Below, piece by piece: positions 49,138 through 62,131 of a stretch of DNA of 64,000 nt. Below the pieces are notes generated by a model. The model was not told where the DNA came from and ran no database searches. It saw only the letters and a list, made by a program, of their open reading frames with translations. Every line of letters starts with the position of its first letter. Within the stretch, counting starts at the first letter, position 1. Source of the stretch: Colias croceus (Eukaryota > Arthropoda > Insecta > Lepidoptera > Pieridae); the NCBI RefSeq assembly GCF_905220415.1, contig NC_059549.1, positions 4,154,001 to 4,218,000 on the forward strand, read 5' to 3'. The position numbers and the translations under genes were made by a program.

Positions 49138-49306
49138 CTAGCGGTCCGCCCCGGCTTCGCCCGTGATACATGTTTACGTTTTCTCTACATAAGATCCATC
49201 CTCGTACTTCAAGAAATATAATAAAAAAGAATTATCGAGATCGGTTCAGCCGTTCTCGAGTTATGCGCTTACCAACACATTTTGCGATGCATTTTTATAT
49301 ATAAGA
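49138..49306 (-). mobile_element. Helitron-like element, subfamily C
   Basis: On the minus strand it starts TCTTATATATAAAAATGCAT and ends GGGCGAAGCCGGGGCGGACC then GCTAG. The interior includes GAACGGCTGAACCGATCTCG. It is a distinct subfamily from A and B. Confidence 0.65.
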
Positions 49307-49639
49307 TACAGCCCCTAGTACGTAGTTATACCTACTTTTAGCAAACATTGATGAAGTCGAACATGCAAACTGCTACGCCTACAAAAACATGGGTTTTTAA
49401 AAACTGCCAGAAACAAAAGCGGAACTAGCAAATTCAATTTCATCAACTTTCATTAAAAAGCGATGTAATCGAGTTGTTTATTTTCGCCAAGTAATTACGA
49501 GTGCGGTGAAAAATGTTCAGTGTTCTCTCTTTCGCTGCCGTTCATACGATCAGATATTAATGCGTTTTTATTTGATTGCTAGCTTTGATTGAGATATTAT
49601 ATTTATTATTTATAGAGATACAGTTTATAAATTAACAAA

Positions 49640-49816
49640 TCACTACATAGTATAAAACAGAGTCGCTTTCTCTGTCCCTATATCCTTTTGTATGCTTAAA
49701 TCTTTAAAACTACGCAACTGATTTTGATGCATTTTTTTTTATTGATTCAAGAGGAAGGTTTTAGTATATAATTAATTAGGTTTTGTGGGCGGGCGAAGCC
49801 GCGGGCGGTAAGCTGA
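49640..49816 (+). mobile_element. Helitron-like element, subfamily A copy 3
   Basis: It starts TCACTACATAGTATAAAACA and ends GCGAAGCCGCGGGCGGTAAG then CTGA in place of CTAG, a substitution at the terminal tetranucleotide. Confidence 0.7.
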
Positions 49817-52800
49817 TAAATTCTAAATGTGAATGTATTTAAAAAGCATTCACCATGGATTCACCATTTTCTTGCGTAGACTCTTTAAGCTGTGATTACT
49901 AGAATGATTAACAGAATGTCCTTCATTCTATTTAACACTCTAATGAAAAAGAAATATGAACTTCCATTTATACGAGAATCCAAAAAGCAGAGTCTATGTT
50001 ACAAAATCAACCAGTAGTTAACATCGTCCATATTAACAGATAACTAATTAGTGATACGGTAATTACCCAAGAGCAATTGCCTAATTGCACTCAATGTATA
50101 GAAAACAATCTGTGGGTTTGGTAGTAGACAGAGGCTCCATCCACCATGAATTCGGGGCTACAAAATTATTCAACTGACCAAATAAGAAGTCCTTAAAGCA
50201 GTTGTTAGTTAGCCTTCTTAAAAAATATGTCACTCTGAATATTAAAAAAAAAACTAATTTTATTAATTAAAAAATACATAATCTCTGCAGCTGTAAAGGC
50301 TCTTACGAAATTCACGGCAGGCTTGGCAGGATACGAAGCGTATACCGCACTCACAGTGGACGCCATTTTTTCCAGTAAACCCAATTTTTACAATTCATAT
50401 TTCTATACTGTTTCCTACTAATTAAGTTTTCGTTTACTCGCTCCGGGATAATATGAGGAACGAAAATACTGATGTTTTTTAACATTCATGGAAATAGTTG
50501 TGTGTATGACGCATCAAAAATAATATTTTGTGGAAAGTTGAATCATAAATATTTTAACCTCATGCTTATAAAAAAATTAGTCATAATCTACATATGAATA
50601 TTATAAATATTTCATACTTGCAAGAATATTATTAAAAAGCGTTATTTTATAAGTTTTAATTAATCTAGCGGATATTAATTAAAGAGAACAATGCAATGTT
50701 AAATTAAGCAACATTTTTACTCCATATTTTCCGTAAGTACGCTCATTGCAGTATGAAAAATTCATGTAATATAATAAAAGGAGGTCGTAATTTCCATCCA
50801 ACACTTGAATTTTAATTTCACAGTATCGTAACCTGAATAAAGAGTACGTAAATTTTAAAACAATTTCCACGTTACAGTCGTATTTTATACAGTTTTGTGC
50901 AAATATGAAAATGCAAGATTTTTGTTTAATCTAGTTCGAGTATTTACTGAATGAACTATAGAGGAGAGTATATCGTAATCGTAGGTGCTACGGTGCTACA
51001 AGATCAAGTAATAGGTTCATTGAAAAGCTAAGCTTCACTAATTAGTTATATTTTCAGTTTTTTGAGTAATTTCAAAATATTTGAATACTAACTTGAGACC
51101 GCGAATTCGTTCACATAAAATAGATTTTTGCAAGGATTCTTTTATAGGTTAGAATTACGTCGTAGAGGTGGTAGAGCCATCTGCAAATTCATATAAATCC
51201 ATGAAATCCGTTTCAAATATCATATTTTTCATATGCATGTTTTATAGAATATAAAAAATTAGCTTAAAATCTATTCATATTAGAATCTTATTTATTCATT
51301 AATCATGAATTGTGAACTATATCAAAGTTTAACATAAACAATAGCCCTCTTGCTATCATAAAACATCCCACAAACTTTCGTCTTATCTCAAACAATGAAA
51401 CTACATGTATACAAGTTTAAACTTTGAAATATTACCACTAATTATACGCCAAGCCAAAGTTGTACAATTTGAGATAAAGCCTTACTCTGACAATGCTATC
51501 GTAGGTAGGCTGTAATGGTACTTTTAAATATATATTCATAATACCTTCCAACCATTATCTGATTTTTTTTAATACATTATGTAGTAATTAAACTAGTAGA
51601 ATGTAGTTACATTGATTACTGCTAAACGTAATACGAAGTTTCACAATCAGGAACAATTTGATTAAAATATACATTAATTTATTTAAAATTTTAATCGTGA
51701 AACTATAAACTTATCCACATAAACGTAAGCACTTAACACTTCAAATAATCGATATCGGGAACACGAACAAATATTTTTCTAGAATAATTTTCATTAGTCT
51801 ATACTCTATAGTATTATAGGATCATAGGATCATGCTAATGTTATTATGCCAATAACATACAGATCTCTATAGATATTCTGTCGCGTCTCTCATTTGCTCC
51901 AACCGCAGTGCGATAGACAGTGCCCACTTAAATGGCGGTTTTGTCTGGCCCGGTGCTAATGAATGCGTCTATACTTAACTGTGCGTATATTAGCATATGT
52001 ACTAAATACTAATTTAAATAACATTAGTAGATAATGCAGGTATCTTTGTGATGAACAATTGTATTAATCTCTCTTTTTTAAACAGAGTTTTTTATCAAGA
52101 AGAAAGCCTAAGGCAGATGAAGACAAGATTAAATTCATTTCTCTTCTTGTCAGTTAACTGCGTCATGATATTTAGCCACATCGGATATTAATTAATGTAT
52201 TCAAACTCCCAAACAAAACTGTACAACATTTTACTCTTATACATGATACACATTGTTGTGTTACTACACATTCACATGACGGCATAACATAATCATTAGA
52301 TTAGGAGGGTAATTATAATTATATTAGGAAACTATATCAATAAGTATACACACAGAAAGCAATACAATCAATTGTCACCAGCTGGCAGCGACATTTGAAC
52401 CACAGCCCCTTACCACATTACATTAGGAATAGATAAGGATGCCATCATGATACATATAGATGGGTAACCATAAATAATATTCATGTTATTGTTCTTTTAT
52501 GCAATCCACCACCAAATCTTCAACCGATAAGAAATATTGCCCCCTTTTTACGTTCTATTTCCCTAGACCTCGTAAAAGTTGAAACGTCCAAATATATTTT
52601 ACGTGTAGTCAATAAGTCACAGGTTTATCTCACTGATTTGGAACTGCATCTTTTATAAGGCCTTACTACACATTGACTTCATTGACCAACACATCCTCTC
52701 TCTCTATTACAAAAATATTTTAACTAACAATATTATATACCATCTCATCCACATAGTTATAATAAACACAACATTAATAACCATATAAATTTCTCTTGGG

Positions 52801-55800
52801 TGTTTCGCTCACCCTATTTTGTCTAATTGATCGTATTTCAAGACGGTCCCCGAGGGCCAGGCACAAACTATCGTTATGGAGTAATTCGCTGGTAAAGTGT
52901 AACAACAGCCGTAACTCTATTAAAGTTAAATATCACGTGAATGTATCTTCAAGATATTGCAAATATAGTAATATAGTTTGAAGACAATGTAAACAGAGGT
53001 TTATGGTTCTCAAAGAAGTAAATCTTATATTTTTATCTTATGTATTTACGATGTTATTTCTTAGTAACTTCTAATTAATTTACAACTTGATACAACCTAA
53101 TAAAAGACACATTCTGCCAAATGGTTTTTTAAAGAAAGCGTAATCTAAAATGAAACTGTGTTACTATGTACACAAAAACAGTGCATTTATTTAAATAGTA
53201 AAGCGAAATGTTTGTTTCAAAAGCCGAATAAATCAATGTCAATATCAAAGGGTTTTCATTGCATCGATATTATGCATACGAATCAAAAAAATCTGGAAAT
53301 ATATGAAAGTGACAAAATCATAGTAATGCCCACTTCACTGGATTGTAAAACTGCAATTCGCGGATTGCTTTTTTAAATAAAAATTTCAGCCAGCATAAAT
53401 ATTCATTTGGTACAGTGTTTGTTCAGCTACTGCTTTTTATAAAAAATGAAACTTTTTATATCATATTTTGCACTAACGTTCTAGCTCGCACCTATAGGCC
53501 CGATTTAGCCGGATTGAAAATGTATTTACTGATCTACTGATCAGTATCTATATTAAACACATTAAACTATGTTATTCTATTTGTCTGGACCTACTAATAT
53601 TCAAACATTAAAATATACAAACATTCACATTAATTATTATTATAAGGTAAATAAAGCATACTTCAGCTTTGCACGACACTGATAAAATATATTACAAGAT
53701 TATTTTCAAGTTAGTTAATCTGATTGCAACCGCAAAATCAATTCAATACAGCTTTCATACAAAAAATACAAAACAAGAATTATTTATTCATAAAATGTTA
53801 TCCAAAGCAAATCTCAACCACATCCCTGCTAATTATAATAAATTGCATTGAAATGTATACAAACGCCGCAGCGTATAATTATAAAATTCTTTTCATAAAT
53901 ACTGCATGAAAAGCTTGATTCCTCGAAAGAGAATCTTGACCTTGTTTCATTTGTACCGTAAGTGTTCTCAAGGTGAACCGTTCCCGGAATGAAAGAATTT
54001 TCATGAGCACTTCCCGGTAACGAGTTACGTGGATAAGACGCCAGCGCTTAATATGTTTGCGAAAGCGTAGACTAAGAGCTGTACTTCATTTGTATAACTT
54101 AATAAATAATCTGATTTTCTTAGTTCATGTTTTTATTCATCGTTTATTTAATAGACGACGAATAAAAACATATAAAAAAATATACACGGTAGTTAGTTAC
54201 TGTAAAGAGAAAAAGTTTATAAATGAGAACATAGTTAAGCTAAAAATTTACACATAATAACTATAGACGTAATTGTTGTACAAATCAATATTCAGTAGTG
54301 TATAATATGCCATTGATGTTAATGTGAATTAACTCTCTTTGTGAATTAATTCTCTTTATTTTAAAAAGTATGCTTTTTATACTAAAAAATCAACTAGGCA
54401 GTAAACAATGATTAAATTTGAAACGAAAAACACACGCGTCTCTTAAACTATCGTCACTCGCTCGTTTTATTGTTTCCCTTCATATTCGGAGGTTTTTAAT
54501 ACCGCTCTCATTTCCCAGTTTTTGTTACGTTTCTAGGTAAGCTCATATGGAAATGGGTTACACGTTAAGGGTAAAGTACAGCTAAATAATGACACAGTGC
54601 CACTTACTACAACTACTCTACTGTTTCCTTTTATGTACCTTTTCGAGTCCCTTATGTGGTTCGCCTACGCGTTATTATTTTAAGTTGTGAAAAAACGTAG
54701 CTCTCTTATGTGTTCAATGCTGTTGGATTTTATGTATATGTAGATATTACAAATAATAGTTTAGCATAAAAATACTAAGTTTCTACATTTAAATTTTGAA
54801 AGATATTTATCATCAGCTATATCATCCACGTTAAGTAGGTACTAATTCGTAATCCATATAATAATGTTACAATAGACAAAAACGTTTTATCACGATAGAC
54901 AATGTCCATAATAAACCCTTTAAACGAACCAAATTATACACTACAACCATGATAAAACTTATATAATAGCCATTAATAGATTTATCTTAGAGATAATCAA
55001 TAGTTAAACTCGAAGGGTCTCGAATAATTGCGTAACTTTGAAGTACAATTGAAAGAGGTATACAATTAGACAACTCAGACAAGAGTGCTTAGCTTTCGAA
55101 AACTCCTTAATTAAAAACTCTTAAAAAGAAACAATACTCGATTAACTATTACGCTCCAATCGAGGCGAGTTTGTGAATTTGAATAAGTTTTAAGATCGCA
55201 AAATGAAGACGTTACCCCTCGTGACTGTTTGCAAACTTTACGCAATAAACAATTTAAGAAATCCGATTTAAATTTTCGCAGAGGAGATTTCAATTTCACG
55301 AAATTCCCTGCAACATGCAAGTTTCTTAATTGAATATTAATAAGCAACGAAACAATTTTTTTGGGTATTTCGTAGGTATATTAAGGACAATGGAATTCGG
55401 GAGAGTATATGAAAATATGAATCTTATTTTTCACAACAACGCGGAATCCAAAAAAAATCCTGTGAAGTTTATCAATATACTGCATTATTCAAGCAAAACA
55501 CGACATGAATGCTTTGAAATTTTGGGGTCGGAAAAATGGCTCACGAACCCGCGGTATGCACCTAACAAATGCATGCACTATCCCTCCCTGGCGAATACAA
55601 ATTGTCTTCTTCAGACGCAAGTAGGCAGGGGTCGCATATATTACAGGAACGCATTTAATATCTTAAAAATTCCGAGACATATTTTTGCCGCAACAGAAAT
55701 AGGATTTTCGTGCCCGCGGCTCTGAGAGTTTCGGGATATAAATATACTCCTTGTTTATTTTGCTATTGTGTTGCGCATGAAAGAAATGTTCACTTGTACC

Positions 55801-58073
55801 GAATATTGCGGGATACCTTGTTATATTGTGTTATAAATAATGATAGTTAAGGTACGTTATTTTATATGATAAGCTTAGTGGTTTTTGTTTCTCTTTATGG
55901 CATGCTTAGCAGGTTTTATTAAGAATAGTGGTATTTGTACATTCTCAAAATTTTTTTTAAAGAGCATTTGCTCTTCACTTTGTTAAATCTCTAGTAAATT
56001 ATTTCAATGAATGTTTTGTTTCCTCTCGTAATCTTCCTTGCAGGCATATTCACCTTAATCGTAATTAATCGTAGTAAGAAATCCGTAGTGCAAAATAAGT
56101 ACATACTGACGTTTGTAGTACTATAATACCAAGTCAAATTATATTTGAACCATATGACAGCCAAAGATAGCACCCAAGAAGACCACACACCCTCGAAATG
56201 GCGCAATTAAAATAAATTAATATGAGGCTCTGTTAGCTAGTAACTCTATAATCCTAACTAATCATTACGGAACTGGACTAATGAATGAACCCTTTCAATC
56301 CACCCTTCGGAAAAAAAGGTCAGCTCTTTGAAAGTACTTTTCTGATTAATTGCTGCCATACTTTGTTAAACATTAGGGAAAGGCGAATCACTTTTAATTA
56401 CTTTGTCTTTTTGAGGTGACCCTGAAAAGGCGTCAGGATTTGTCAGACAGATATTAACCTGTTAAAATAAACAATCAATTATTACGACATTTTTATTACA
56501 AAGCTTTTATATTAAAACTATTTTGATTTCATTCTTTTACTTTTAGATAGTAATAAACTAAACATCCCTTTTCCTCGAGAAAATGCTTTGGGATTATCCA
56601 AAAAACTTCTTGGTCTCAATTTAAGTTTCAAAAGTAATTATTTATTGAAATATCAACCGAATTGTTTTGTAGAGAAGGTTATAGATATTTCCAATATATT
56701 TCGTGGAAATTAATTAATACTGAACAATAATCCCAACACGAGACGTAATGGCCTCGACCTTATTTTAAATAGTTTAATTTAATTACTCTTTATAAATATC
56801 GAATCATAATAAATTGTGCACGAATTAAGAATATCTGGTTTTCTTCCATAACGATAATCCTCACAATAAATGGAAGATAACCGTTTCCCAGTTTCTGATC
56901 AATAAAAGCAAACCACTTATATACTTACCTTGTTATACTAACTCCGTCCTTATCTGTTATCCATCGGGGTAGAACCAATGAAGTCTTCCAATAAAATTTG
57001 AGGGAGCCAGGTACTTCGAACCCTCAATCTAATCAAATACGAGAGTTAATATCGGTTTGTGCTTAACGATTTTTCATACTTATCAAACAACTTAGGGTGA
57101 ATGAGATTAAAGTGAGCAGTTCCTCGCAAACTGATAGCTTTGATTTGAAATCTGAATGATTTTAATTTTGAAATGAACTTTATGGAGATTAAAATCGATG
57201 TTTTGTCGAGTCTTGTACCTATAACTACTTATTATTACAGTTGTCATTCATACAACACTGAATTAGCTTTTATTAATTGACACTATAAACGCATTCAATG
57301 ATCCATAACGGACTAAAGAGCTGATTGATTTCCTTAAGCTGAAATGAGACCCAAAACGGGTGTTTCGAGTGCATGGAGAATCAATTTTTTTCTTCAAAAA
57401 CTACGCATTTCAATTTTTTATTTAACGATTTATTTAATTAAAGAGTTTGTTTGGTGACCATTCCATTCCCATAAAAAAATAGTCATAAAAAAAACTTTCT
57501 TACTCATACAACTGAAACACAAATTTATTTAACTGCATCTATAAAATCTCAAAGTTCAGTCTTAAAAAAGTAAAATTTCACCTGTCTGTCTCTTGTGCAT
57601 ACTGATTTCCCCTGGGCAGGCGTCCTTTATAATTCAACTTGGTCCTAACCTTACTCGGTTACTCGTCATTAATTTAGACGATGCAAGTTTAAATGAAGCT
57701 GTGACCTGCTTAATAACAAATTGGACAAAGCTGACACGCTATGTTATTTACCTTGCCGGGAAATAACTGGTTTGTAACTGTTAGTTTATGTTTCGAGGTA
57801 ATTGTGTTTGGGAACAAAACTTTCAATTGAAATTAATTTGTATGGTTGTATTTATAAATGAATGCTTGTAATAGTAAAAGGTATATAGGGAAAAACATTG
57901 ATTATGAAAATCGTATTAATCAACGAGAAAATAAAAAGAGCAACTTCTTATCCAGAAACATAATATCTATATTTTTAAAACATATACACTAGAAAGAAAT
58001 GGCTATGAATTAGGATAATTAGTATGTTGAAAACCGGGCTATGCTGCGTAGCATTATAACTGACTAGCAGCTC
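49817..58073. other. Long AT-rich region, no supportable gene
   Basis: Many short frames occur (for example 52796-52981, 53158-53376, 53669-53851, 54057-54257) without domains or coding character. On the minus strand, GGGTTCGAAGTACC at 57010-57023 resembles a pol III B box but lacks a tRNA fold. Confidence 0.45.
55330..55725 (+). other. 131-codon open frame, unrecognised
   Basis: This is the longest unassigned frame in the window. It has no signal peptide, transmembrane run, zinc-binding pattern or known domain that I can see. Asparagine- and isoleucine-rich composition fits translated AT-rich DNA. It is probably not a gene, though its length is above the local background. Confidence 0.15.
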
Positions 58074-58245
58074 CGCGCGGTTTCACCCGCGTGGCTCCAC
58101 TCCTGTTGGTCGTAGCGTGATGATGCTTCCTCGATAAATGGGCTATCTAACACCGAAATAATTTTTCAAATCGGACCAGTAGGTCCCGAGATTAGCGTGT
58201 TCAAACAAACAAACAAACTCTTCAGCTTTATAATATTAGTATAGA
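58074..58245 (-). mobile_element. Helitron-like element, subfamily D
   Basis: On the minus strand it starts TCTATACTAATATTATAAAG, contains GTTTGTTTGTTTGAACACGC and GGACCTACTGGTCCGATTTG, and ends GGGTGAAACCGCGCGGAGCT then GCTAG. This is a familiar lepidopteran dispersed repeat. Confidence 0.7.
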
Positions 58246-60874
58246 TTAAAACATTCCGAGCGTTTCCACCACCGCGTAGCTACAAATTTTTGTAGCAAAT
58301 GCAATCATGTGAAGCGTACCCATATAAATAAATTTATTGAACACATTTATACCATATTCTTCAACATAAACTGTGTTCCAATAAATCATGCAACATTAAA
58401 TGAGCGTACAAATAAGATATATTCCCAATTTAAATACGGCCATTAAAATTTTCATAAAACAAATTGCTTCGCATTTACAAATGTGAGTCGTATAAATAAG
58501 AGTGCCGTAGCAATATGTCACGTAGGTTGTCCAACATGGCCCAAAATGTGGTCTCAGGTGCAATATTGCATACACGTAGCGTACGGGAAATAATGTTCTG
58601 TGGATTTATCAGACGTGCGGAAGGAAAAATGAAAATTTTTCAGTTGGCACGTACAGTTCATTGGTGGGAAATAGACTGCGAGACGAATCGCACGTACAAT
58701 TATATTGTGTAAACTTTGAACTCATAATGTGATGTATAGTATAGTATAGATTCGTGGTCGTACATAACAGGCTGGAATACAAACACAAAATCAATAACTT
58801 TATTTAATGAGATTTTTATCGAAACATTATTCACCAGTTACGACTGGATATTGGACACTCGTACCAAACGTTCAAATATGTGTAATGTGGATGCAATTTC
58901 AAGCAGATAAAAAACCCCCAATCATTAATAAAATCAATCTTTACGCATTTTTATTTATCTAATAGACATTATTTTGCTCTAATAAAGTCTACCTTGTAAC
59001 AATTTAACAAGATTCCGTTAGTTCCAGAACATTGATCTCACACAATAACGGTCAACAGTAATTGTGCCATAAATACACCATTAAAGTCCATTAACCCGTG
59101 CAAAAAACAAGCTATAAATTACAAGACCACATCCATGTGTCTTCACAACCCCGCTGGATTCATGGTGTCCGCTTTTAATGCCCTGTTTCGCTTGATAGAT
59201 AGTAAATAACATGGTATTGTGGGTATACAGACCTATCTAATACCCCCAATGCAACTCTGTCTGTCTACTTTTAGTATATTAAAATCCTCCTAGTTTAACA
59301 AAATAACCGTTGAAAGTTGAAACATTAATTAACATTAATTAATTATTTTATATACAGGATACATTTAAAGTTTCCACAAAATATGTAAATGATTGCAATT
59401 ATATCATGTATTATTCATATCCGTACATATACACACTAAGGTACATCAGTAGGTAGCTTCTAATTTACAAAGAGCATGTAGTATAAATAACAATTTTTCC
59501 CTTCTAGAAAGTTCCACGGTGCAATGGGCAAAGATAATATGTACATCTACCGACGCGACGGTGTAGTTCCAACAACAATCAAATTTCTTTTACATGACAA
59601 AAAACTGTGTGATGTTGAATAAATTGATTAAATAGTTGATGAGGAACTGTGTTTTATTTCCCTAATAAAGATAAATATTAATAAAAAAATATGAAATTTG
59701 TGAAAAACAAGCGATGAAATAAAATAATGTCTGACTTGTGTTAGAATTTGTAAATAAGGCTCACTATTCTATAACATACGTATAACTAAAAATAGAACGA
59801 AAATGTCCTCCAAACAAACTACCACGAAAAGCCATCTGATGAACCACTAATAAATCATTGAAACGTCAAACAAATCGAATGAAAGCGAGTTGGATCAAAC
59901 AGAAGGTGAAAGCAAACATCGCAGAATAAACATCGTAAAGTCGGAGGAGTATACGTGACCTGAACTTATAAACCATTCTAGAAATGCGTATTGTGGCGAG
60001 TGTAGACGATACTTTACTTTTATGCGCGGAATTACACAGATTAAAAATTATTTATTAATTTCGATGTCGGTTTTGCCGCGCGTGGTTGATGTTACCTACT
60101 TTTCCGATAACGAAGAGTCAGCAATATTGTTATTATTATCATTGATATCTTTATTATTTGATTAAATTCCGTAAAGCACACAAGATGCTGTAGTCCTTCA
60201 TTTCATTTGTATAATTACAAGTAGATACTAGACCGCACTAAAAGCTCACAGATTTTATTCATCGAACTGATTTTCACCACAGAATTTTCCTCAGTAGCAA
60301 CCGCAATGACGTAAAAGGAAATGCGACATCAAATCAGAGACGTTCTTTAAACAGAAATGCATAAATTATAAAAGATATCAATATCTTACATTAAGAAGAA
60401 TTATGACACCGTAAACAATACCAAAACATACTCACCTTTATAGACGCAGTGGCATGCGAAAAATAATGTCAATGTGAAATATAAAGTATCGGTTTCAGGT
60501 AAGTACGTTTTGGTCGGAAAATAAAATTATAGAGTACCTTTTTTTCGTAGACGGCAAACGTAATACAATTTCTACGCGGTTGGAATACTAATCGTGTGTT
60601 TCGCTCGCGTTGAATACACTTCGTATCGATTCCTTAGGAACCGCAAAGCAGTCGCATCTCGAAACTTTTATATACATTATGTATTCCTCGCATTGCAGTT
60701 CTTTTAGCGAAATCTTTGTTTTTAGCAAGAATATTTGCTAGACAACATAACATTTAATCTTATAGCACATTTTCTTGAGATATACTGAACTGGAAAATTT
60801 ACCCTGCCGTCAACTGACTAATATTTAAGTATATCAATCAAGTAAAGAGTGTGAACAAATTTTAAATTAATTAA
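58246..60874. other. AT-rich region, no gene seen
   Basis: The frames at 58515-58712 and 58609-58794 are unrelated to known families. Nothing else is supported. Confidence 0.5.
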
Positions 60875-61065
60875 GATCGGTAGGGGGTTTTTACTTTAAG
60901 ACATTATTAAGCTATTGCATAGCTTCTATCGCGGGCCTTGAGCGCGGGGACCGAATCGAGAAATTCCGTAACGAAAAAACCTCACGCTCCCCACTCCGAC
61001 GGGCGGAGGTGTGGCTTGAAGGCATAGCATGCAGTCCCCGAGTGCCATACGTCGTTTTTTTTTTT
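60875..61065. repeat. GC-rich island, probable dispersed repeat
   Basis: From GATCGGTAGGGGGTTTTTAC through ATCGCGGGCCTTGAGCGCGG, CACTCCGACGGGCGGAGGTG and a T-run after CGTCG. Sharp composition edges suggest an inserted, conserved repeat unit. I see no coding frame and cannot name the family. Confidence 0.45.
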
Positions 61066-61584
61066 CAGAATAACGATTAAAACAAATAACATCTAATACG
61101 ACTCAACATTTTCTCATAGAATAGTGCAGTTTATACGATATTTCGTATACCAAGATGATCCAAATCTATTCTACTCCCCTTTTTCCCCGTATTTCCGTAA
61201 TTGCGGTATCTTAACACTGAATCAGCCTCACCCGGTATATAAAAAAATAAGCCTTTTATCACGTTCCTTGCGCAAATAAAGAAAATCCGATATTCAATGT
61301 AGACCCAAAACCATATAGAGATAAGTGAAGTCTCGTGTCTGCGTTACGTGATACAGTCGGCTGGTTACAAAGGATGTCACTAGCATTGTGCAAATCCTAA
61401 ACCCGAAAACTTTTATGAACGTATCTTATGAAGTGTTTGATTTACTTTAACGAAATATTATAATTATTGTTTGAATGAACAATAACTGATAATAACCTGA
61501 TAGGTGATGTTTAGGTTACCTATTTTTGGTCATAACATTTCTCCTATTTATAAAACAGTTGCTAAAAAACATCCACACATCTAA

Positions 61585-61816
61585 TCTAATCTAATATTAT
61601 ATATTATAAAGGCGAAAGTTTGTAAGTATGGATGTATGGATGTTTGTTACTCTTTCACGTAAAAACTACTGAACCGATTACAATGAAATTAAGCACACAT
61701 ATAGAAGGTAACTTGGATTAACACATAGGATAGTTTTTATCCCGGAAATCCCACCGGAACGGGAACTATGCGGGTTTTCCTTTGCAAACGCGGGCGAAGC
61801 CGCGGGCGGAAATCTA
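61585..61816 (+). mobile_element. Helitron-like element, tandem copy 1
   Basis: It starts within CTAATATTATATATTATAAAG and ends GCGAAGCCGCGGGCGGAAAT. The 3' 176 bp are identical to copy 2. Its 5' end differs slightly from copies 2 and 3 (extra TAAGTATG after TTTG), so it looks like the founder. Confidence 0.75.
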
Positions 61817-62036
61817 TCCTACTAATATTATAAATGCGAAAGTTTGTATGGATGTATGGATGTTTGTTACTCTTTCACGTAAAAACTACTGAACCGATTA
61901 CAATGAAATTAAGCACACATATAGAAGGTAACTTGGATTAACACATAGGATAGTTTTTATCCCGGAAATCCCACCGGAACGGGAACTATGCGGGTTTTCC
62001 TTTGCAAACGCGGGCGAAGCCGCGGGCGGAAATCTA
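61817..62036 (+). mobile_element. Helitron-like element, tandem copy 2
   Basis: TCCTACTAATATTATAAATG to GGCGGAAATCTA, exactly one 220-bp period after copy 1. Identity across 252 bp (61641-61892 against 61861-62112) is complete. Confidence 0.85.
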
Positions 62037-62131
62037 TCCTACTAATATTATAAATGCGAAAGTTTGTATGGATGTATGGATGTTTGTTACTCTTTCACGT
62101 AAAAACTACTGAAAAACTACGGAAATCTAGT
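62037..62131 (+). mobile_element. Helitron-like element, tandem copy 3, internally deleted
   Basis: It starts like copy 2, runs to AAAAACTACTGA, then jumps to AAAACTACGGAAATCTAGT. It keeps the terminal CTAG but loses the interior and the hairpin. Confidence 0.75.

Noticed and set aside
57005..57030. Pol III B-box-like GGTTCGAAGTACC on the minus strand
   Set aside because: No A box at the proper distance and no cloverleaf stems. I do not call a tRNA or SINE.
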